The notes beneath the pieces are model-generated. The model was not told where the DNA came from. It saw only the letters and a list, made by a program, of their open reading frames with translations, and searched no databases. This document shows positions 59,374 to 64,000 of a stretch of 64,000 bases of DNA, one piece after another. Position 1 is the stretch's first letter; the number at the start of each line of letters is the position of its first letter. The stretch comes from Rhizophagus irregularis (lineage: Eukaryota > Glomeromycota > Glomeromycetes > Glomerales > Glomeraceae): positions 2,542,001-2,606,000 of the forward strand of contig NC_089435.1 of NCBI RefSeq assembly GCF_026210795.1, written 5' to 3'. Position numbers and translations under genes: made by a program.

Positions 59374-60713
59374 GAAAAAAATTTTTTTTTTTTTGTTTAT
59401 ATTCGAATTAATAAAAGATTAGTTTTAAGTTGTTTAAATATTAAAAAGAGATTTTATTAAGTAATTTTTATTTTTAGAAATTATGTTTCGATTATTATTT
59501 TTTTTTTCATATAAAATGGTTTTTTTTTATATTATAGGTGCTGATCAAGAAAAATAAAAAAGAAAGAATTTTAGTAAAAACTTACGTTTAACTTTTATAT
59601 TGGATGTTTGATACTATTCCTTTGATCTTTATTAAGGACATAAATTTCCCGATAAGTAAATCATACAGTGTCAAACTCCGCGAATTATATATAACATGAG
59701 GCAGAAATATGTACGAACCGCAGGAAATTATGAGTCAGTTAACCAATCATTTGAAATATAATGATAAACTTTTACCGTTTTCAAACATTTTACCGTTTTT
59801 AAACATTTTTCTTTTGTTTAAAGTCAAATTCAAAGTAATACACATGATGTAATTATAAGATTTTCTTTGCATTTGTTGCTTTTGTTGCAAAATGTATTCG
59901 GTATTGCCGAACAAACAATTTATTAATTTCCATTTGTGTAACAACATGACTTGTTCCGAAATATAAAATTTATTAGCTTTTCACCAATAAAAAAATATTA
60001 TAAATATTGTCATATAAAGTTCATATATAATAAAACAATGGGATTTTGTATTACAATATTTTAACGGAGTTTGAAACATAATAATTTGAGCTTGTATAAA
60101 TATTAATATAACTCATGTACCGTAGATATTATAATAACGTCATCAAGCCTAAAAATGTACGATATTGATCCCGACAATGTGAGTAAAGATGTGTACATCA
60201 TATGACAATTAGGAGAAAGTATAACAATAATTTATATTGGATAGTACAGAAAAAAAATAAAAGGAAAAGCCGACGCATATCACTCACGTGATAATACTTC
60301 TTCGTTATGAAATTGGTTCTTCTTTAAGGAAATATATTTTTGCCAACTCATTTATTTATTTTTTTTTCTCTTTCTTTATTAAACATTTTTGTAATATCGT
60401 TAATACATATTATTTTTCTTTCTATATAATATATAATGAATTAATTAATTGGTAGAAGAATAAAGAATTTTTCAGCCCCTTTCAGTGCGGTAATAATTAC
60501 GGGACTAACTGCATGTTGTTCCAAATCTGGTTAAATTACTTACTCAATGAAGTAAATCATAAATAATATATAATAAAAAAAAATGTCGATCAAATTTTAT
60601 ATTTTTAGTATTTATAGCGTATATAAATAGTACGTGTATAACCCACCCTTTTTTAAAAATAAATTTAAATAAATCAGTTTTCCTTCTCCCTTTCCTTGTA
60701 AAATTTAAAAATT
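59374..60713. other. Divergent promoter region between cyclin and calpain genes
   Basis: 1.3 kb with no gene. A CACGTGAT word sits near 60288-60295. T-rich tracts fill 60355-60425. Confidence 0.45.
60619..60629 (+). promoter_or_regulatory. Putative TATA box of the calpain gene
   Basis: GTATATAAATAG lies about 90 nt upstream of the ATG and is followed by a pyrimidine-rich stretch (TTTTCCTTCTCCCTTTCCTT at 60678-60697) where transcription could begin. Confidence 0.5.
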
Positions 60714-63023
60714 ATGTCACCAAAGTATCGTAAATTATTTGAACAGAATTATAAAAAAATATTTTTAGAGTATGCAAGAACTGGAAGAAATTTTCAAGAT
60801 GAACATTTTCCAACTAATGATGTTTCGTTATATAAAACTCCAAATAAAAAACATGATCATCATATTGAATGGAAAAGATGTAAAGATTTAACAAATAATC
60901 CTCATTTATTTGTATTTGATAATGAAGGTAAAGGTAAAATTAATACTGATGTAGTTCAAGGTGCTGTTGGAAATTGTTGGTTGGTTAGTGCTATAGGTGT
61001 ACTAGCTGCGCATCCAAAATTATTACATAAAGTTATACCAAAAGCTTCGGATCAAGATTGGAATCATAGTGACGAACCTGGTAAAAAGACGGGAGTTTAT
61101 CATTTTCGTGATACTGGTCGTCATCCTGGTGTATTTAGGTTTAGATTTTATAGGTTTGGTGAATGGGTTGAAGTCGTGGTTGATGATTATTTACCTACTA
61201 GGGATGGTAAATTAATTTACGCTCATTCAAGAAATCCTGATGAAATGTGGGTCTCATTACTTGAAAAAGCTTATGCTAAATTATGTAGATGTTATGAAGC
61301 ATTAGAAGCTGGTACTGCTTCTGACGCTTTGGTCGATTTAACTGGAACAATTCCTGATACAATCGAATTACCTAATACTACCCATTTTGATGATATACCA
61401 AATACTCCTTCTAGTCATTGTAGTTCCATGACCGTAACCGCTAATAAGAATGTAGTAGAACAAATGGGTTTAAAGAATTTTATAATGATGATTATAATAG
61501 CAAATAAAAAGGGTGCATTAATGAGTTGTAATATTAATCCTTTAGAAGGTGAAGCTCAACAAGAACGTTTACCAAATGGTTTGGTAATAGGTCATGCTTA
61601 TGGTATAACTGATATACAACAAATCCAAGAACCATTTTGGAAAAAAAATCGTAAAAATACTATTTTAATACGTTTACATAATCCTTGGGGTGAGATTGAA
61701 TGGAATGGGGCTTGGAGTGATAAATCCGAGGAATGGCAAAATATTAGTAAATCTAAACGTAAAAAAATGGGTTTTAAGATTGCTGATGATGGAGATTTTT
61801 GGATGTCTTTTGATGATTGGATGTTAAATTTTTCAATTTTAATCATTTGTAGACATTTAAATACTTCAATATTTTCATTTGAAAAAAGATGGCATGGTAT
61901 AACATTTAGGGGGGAATGGTCAATAGAAAAATCATTAGCGGGCGGTTGTGTTAATAATAAAAAAACTTTTTATCAAAATCCACAATATCGTATAGTAACT
62001 CATAAACCAACTACTTTAATTATTGGATTAATGCAAGAAGATAAACGTGCTAATATCACGCGTGAAAATCTTACTATAGGTTTCGTTGTATTAAAAGTTG
62101 AAGAGAATAGAAAATATCGTATTCATAAATCAACTTTTGACGTGGCTGGTCGTGTTACTTATATTAATACCAGAGAAGTTACTGCGAGAATTGCATTAAA
62201 AAGTGGTAATTACATTCTCATACCAAGCACTTTTAATTATGGTGATGAAGGACATTATTTTATGAGAATGTTTTCTGGCAATAGGATTAGCATTAAGAGA
62301 TTAGAAAAAGATAAGCCCAAGAAAAAATGGTGGTATCCATTGATTTATTGGGGAAAGAGTTACTTTGTTGGTACGATAAGAATAAAATTATTAAGTGTTA
62401 ATCTAAAAAGATATATAGGAAAAGCGTACATAAAAATCACTTTTGCTGATTTAAATGGTAGAATTAAACAGAGAATAGTTTCTCCTAAATTTATTACTAA
62501 TGATGATGATGATGATGGTGGCGTAACTGATATTCTGACGGAATATACATTTTTTACGAGAGATCCTTCTACTGCTGGTTTGTTATTTCAATTATATCAA
62601 AAGAATACTTTTTCTAAAGACAAATTATTGGGCGAAATGCGTTTATTAACTGATTCTTATTCAAAAGAAGAAAAAGTAAGTAAAATGTGGGAAATAACTA
62701 AAACTTTTACAAAGACTGTCAAAATACCTAAAAGTTATTTAACGAGTAATACAACTACGACGGAAACTGAAGGTGAAGTCTCACTGGACGAATGTGATGA
62801 CGTTGATAAAAAATCGGAAAAAACTGTTACAAGAATTAGCGCCAAAATGAATGGTGATCGTAGCGTTAAAAAAAGTTCACGAAATGATAATAAACGACGA
62901 AAGAGAAATGGAAATGGACATAAGAAAGGTTTAAAAAGTAAAGATTTCGTACCTCAACTTATTGATGCAAATATTGGTGAATTAAAAGTAAGAATAATTT
63001 ATTATCCAGATCTTAATTCTTGA
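60714..63023 (+). CDS. Calpain-type cysteine protease
   Basis: One uninterrupted frame of 769 residues. The papain-like calpain domain spans about 20-380. The catalytic triad is complete: Cys88 in VQGAVGNCWLVSAI, His294 in GHAYGIT and Asn323 in RLHNPWGEIEWNGAWSD. GNCW replaces the usual GDCW. The segment from about 390 to 525 (WHGITFRGEWSIEKSLAGG, NPQYRI, HYFMRMFS) is the beta-sandwich C2-like domain III. Residues about 540-680 look like a further beta-rich domain. A lysine-rich tail (RRKRNGNGHKKGLKSK) follows. There are no EF-hands, so it is not a classical animal-type calpain. The expected role is calcium-linked limited proteolysis. The start is the first ATG after a TATA-like box. The lack of introns is notable beside the intron-rich neighbours. 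Confidence 0.95.
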   Translation: MSPKYRKLFEQNYKKIFLEYARTGRNFQDEHFPTNDVSLYKTPNKKHDHHIEWKRCKDLTNNPHLFVFDNEGKGKINTDVVQGAVGNCWLVSAIGVLAAHPKLLHKVIPKASDQDWNHSDEPGKKTGVYHFRDTGRHPGVFRFRFYRFGEWVEVVVDDYLPTRDGKLIYAHSRNPDEMWVSLLEKAYAKLCRCYEALEAGTASDALVDLTGTIPDTIELPNTTHFDDIPNTPSSHCSSMTVTANKNVVEQMGLKNFIMMIIIANKKGALMSCNINPLEGEAQQERLPNGLVIGHAYGITDIQQIQEPFWKKNRKNTILIRLHNPWGEIEWNGAWSDKSEEWQNISKSKRKKMGFKIADDGDFWMSFDDWMLNFSILIICRHLNTSIFSFEKRWHGITFRGEWSIEKSLAGGCVNNKKTFYQNPQYRIVTHKPTTLIIGLMQEDKRANITRENLTIGFVVLKVEENRKYRIHKSTFDVAGRVTYINTREVTARIALKSGNYILIPSTFNYGDEGHYFMRMFSGNRISIKRLEKDKPKKKWWYPLIYWGKSYFVGTIRIKLLSVNLKRYIGKAYIKITFADLNGRIKQRIVSPKFITNDDDDDGGVTDILTEYTFFTRDPSTAGLLFQLYQKNTFSKDKLLGEMRLLTDSYSKEEKVSKMWEITKTFTKTVKIPKSYLTSNTTTTETEGEVSLDECDDVDKKSEKTVTRISAKMNGDRSVKKSSRNDNKRRKRNGNGHKKGLKSKDFVPQLIDANIGELKVRIIYYPDLNS

Positions 63024-63300
63024 AATTTTTAATAGGACAATAATTTTCAATAGGACAATAAGACACTATTTATTTATAACTTTACTGTTTTATATTTTGT
63101 ATATTATAATTTTTTTTTTATTTAATTTGTGTATACTGTATATATAAGTTAAATTATGATATATAATAATTTAATATTTATTTAAATTTGGGAGAAATAT
63201 TTTTTTAAAAAAAATCTAAAATTTCACGTAATATTTTATTTTGTCGAATGTAATTTAAGTTATTACTAATATTATTATATTGCTCATTAGTCCCAGAGTC
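63024..63300. other. 3' flank of the calpain gene
   Basis: AT-rich spacer with no gene. Confidence 0.4.
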
Positions 63301-63323
63301 CCGGAGCGTGAACGTACCAGCAT

Positions 63324-63411
63324 AGTTATTTCACGGGGAACTGTGGATATCAATGATTTTCACGGCGCAGTCGTGAAAATCATGATATTCCAGTGACTCC
63401 GTGAAATAACT
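63324..63411. repeat. Double inverted repeat (hairpin)
   Basis: AGTTATTTCACGG pairs with CCGTGAAATAACT, and inside it ATGATTTTCACG pairs with CGTGAAAATCAT. The region is GC-richer than its surroundings. It may be a miniature element or a structured RNA segment. Confidence 0.65.
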
Positions 63412-63668
63412 GATTTATCCCACGGTTCCTAGTTAAAATTTGTTTTTTTTTCTTGATATTCTCACGGGTGATGTTTATTTAAAGATAGGTAAAAAGTCTA
63501 TCATTATTAGTCAAAATAATTATATTAAAGGGCTTTATGGTATGGATCCCATGTGATAAATAAATTTAACTAAATTTATATTTTCTTTTCACCAATTAAT
63601 CGTCATATTCGAATATCCGATGTACAACATAAGAATTATAATATTGAATAAATTCAGTAATGTCTTCC
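63412..63668. other. Spacer, nothing recognised
   Basis: No gene or repeat recognised. Confidence 0.35.
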
Positions 63669-63837
63669 TTACTCGCAATTAATTAGTTTCATATTGTATA
63701 CTTTCATGTTGTATGCAGCATTGTAAGGTTTAAGAATTTGATCGCCATGTGTTTGAAAATCCTTTTTGCCAATAACGGTACAACGTTTATTCCATTCTAC
63801 CACAGTCGAAAAATTCTTATCCGAATCTTTTACTAAT
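63669..63837 (-). CDS. Possible internal or terminal exon of a gene leaving the window
   Basis: On the minus strand a TTTAACAG acceptor precedes an open frame of about 56 codons reading LVKDSDKNFSTVVEWNKRC, then GKKDFQTHGDQILKPYN. It ends at TAA (63669-63671), or at an overlapping GTAAGG donor two bases earlier. The composition is protein-like. I cannot assign a family from this fragment. The gene would start to the right of the window. Confidence 0.4.
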
Positions 63838-64000
63838 CTGTTAAATAACCGTGGAAATTAGAATTTTTTCTCGAAAAAATCCTGTGAAGCACGTATTATT
63901 TCTCTTATACTAAATATATAAACGTCATTATTAGCATCTTTATTTTAATTCCGATAAACTAAATTTAAGGTTGTACGTTGCACATGTTATGTAGGATCTT

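Noticed and set aside
61598-61846. Minus-strand 82-residue frame
   Set aside because: Shadow of the calpain coding sequence.

Overview
The window looks like nuclear DNA of an arbuscular mycorrhizal fungus of the Rhizophagus type. It is extremely AT-rich, has short GT-AG introns of about 70-105 nt, and carries families expanded in that lineage: HCDFH-type protein kinases, BACK/TLDc proteins and Hsp70-like ATPases. Mobile-element debris is heavy. The species assignment is recall plus inference; no search was run.

Layout: 1-0.5 kb, 3' exon of a lineage-type gene. 2.4-7.7 kb, arrays of short exon-like segments with complete introns, on both strands. 7.9-8.8 kb, BACK-TLDc pseudogene between direct repeats. 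9.2-11.0 kb, six-exon RGG-rich gene with an in-frame TGA before a conserved-looking tail. 11-23 kb, non-coding DNA with hAT-type and 3-bp-TSD elements, a 172-bp satellite and long inverted repeats. 23.0-23.8 kb, kinase pseudogene (+). 24.2-37.1 kb, one minus-strand kinase gene. 38.4-40.2 kb, nested transposon. 42.8-43.2 kb, Hsp70-like pseudogene. 44.5-45.6 kb, multi-pass membrane protein. 45.9-46.4 kb, LINE endonuclease remnant. 46.9-48.6 kb, second short-exon array. 49-57.5 kb, decayed mobile-element coding DNA. 58.4-59.4 kb, cyclin K/T-like gene (-). 60.7-63.0 kb, calpain (+). 63.7-63.8 kb, possible exon of a gene leaving the window.

The main discovery candidate is the kinase gene. Between its N-terminal exons (36753-37095) and its catalytic exons (24223-25719) lie about 10 kb of tandem ~100-bp units. 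Read on the minus strand, each unit is a complete intron (GTAAGT donor, CTAAC or CTAAT branch site, TATAG acceptor) separated from the next by exactly three nucleotides. I count 64 such 3-nt cassettes plus one 1-nt cassette. Joining all exons gives 1602 nt, a multiple of three, with no internal stop, and the 1-nt cassette supplies exactly the frame correction needed. This is either a chain of 3-nt microexons encoding a linker of about 65 residues or a stepwise (recursive) splicing track. Several transposons sit in it, all inside introns.

The dispersed short-exon arrays at 2.4-7.7 and 46.9-48.6 kb are a second unusual system. Their introns carry small hairpins around the presumed branch site, with paired substitutions that keep the stem. 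The two loci also share upstream sequence.
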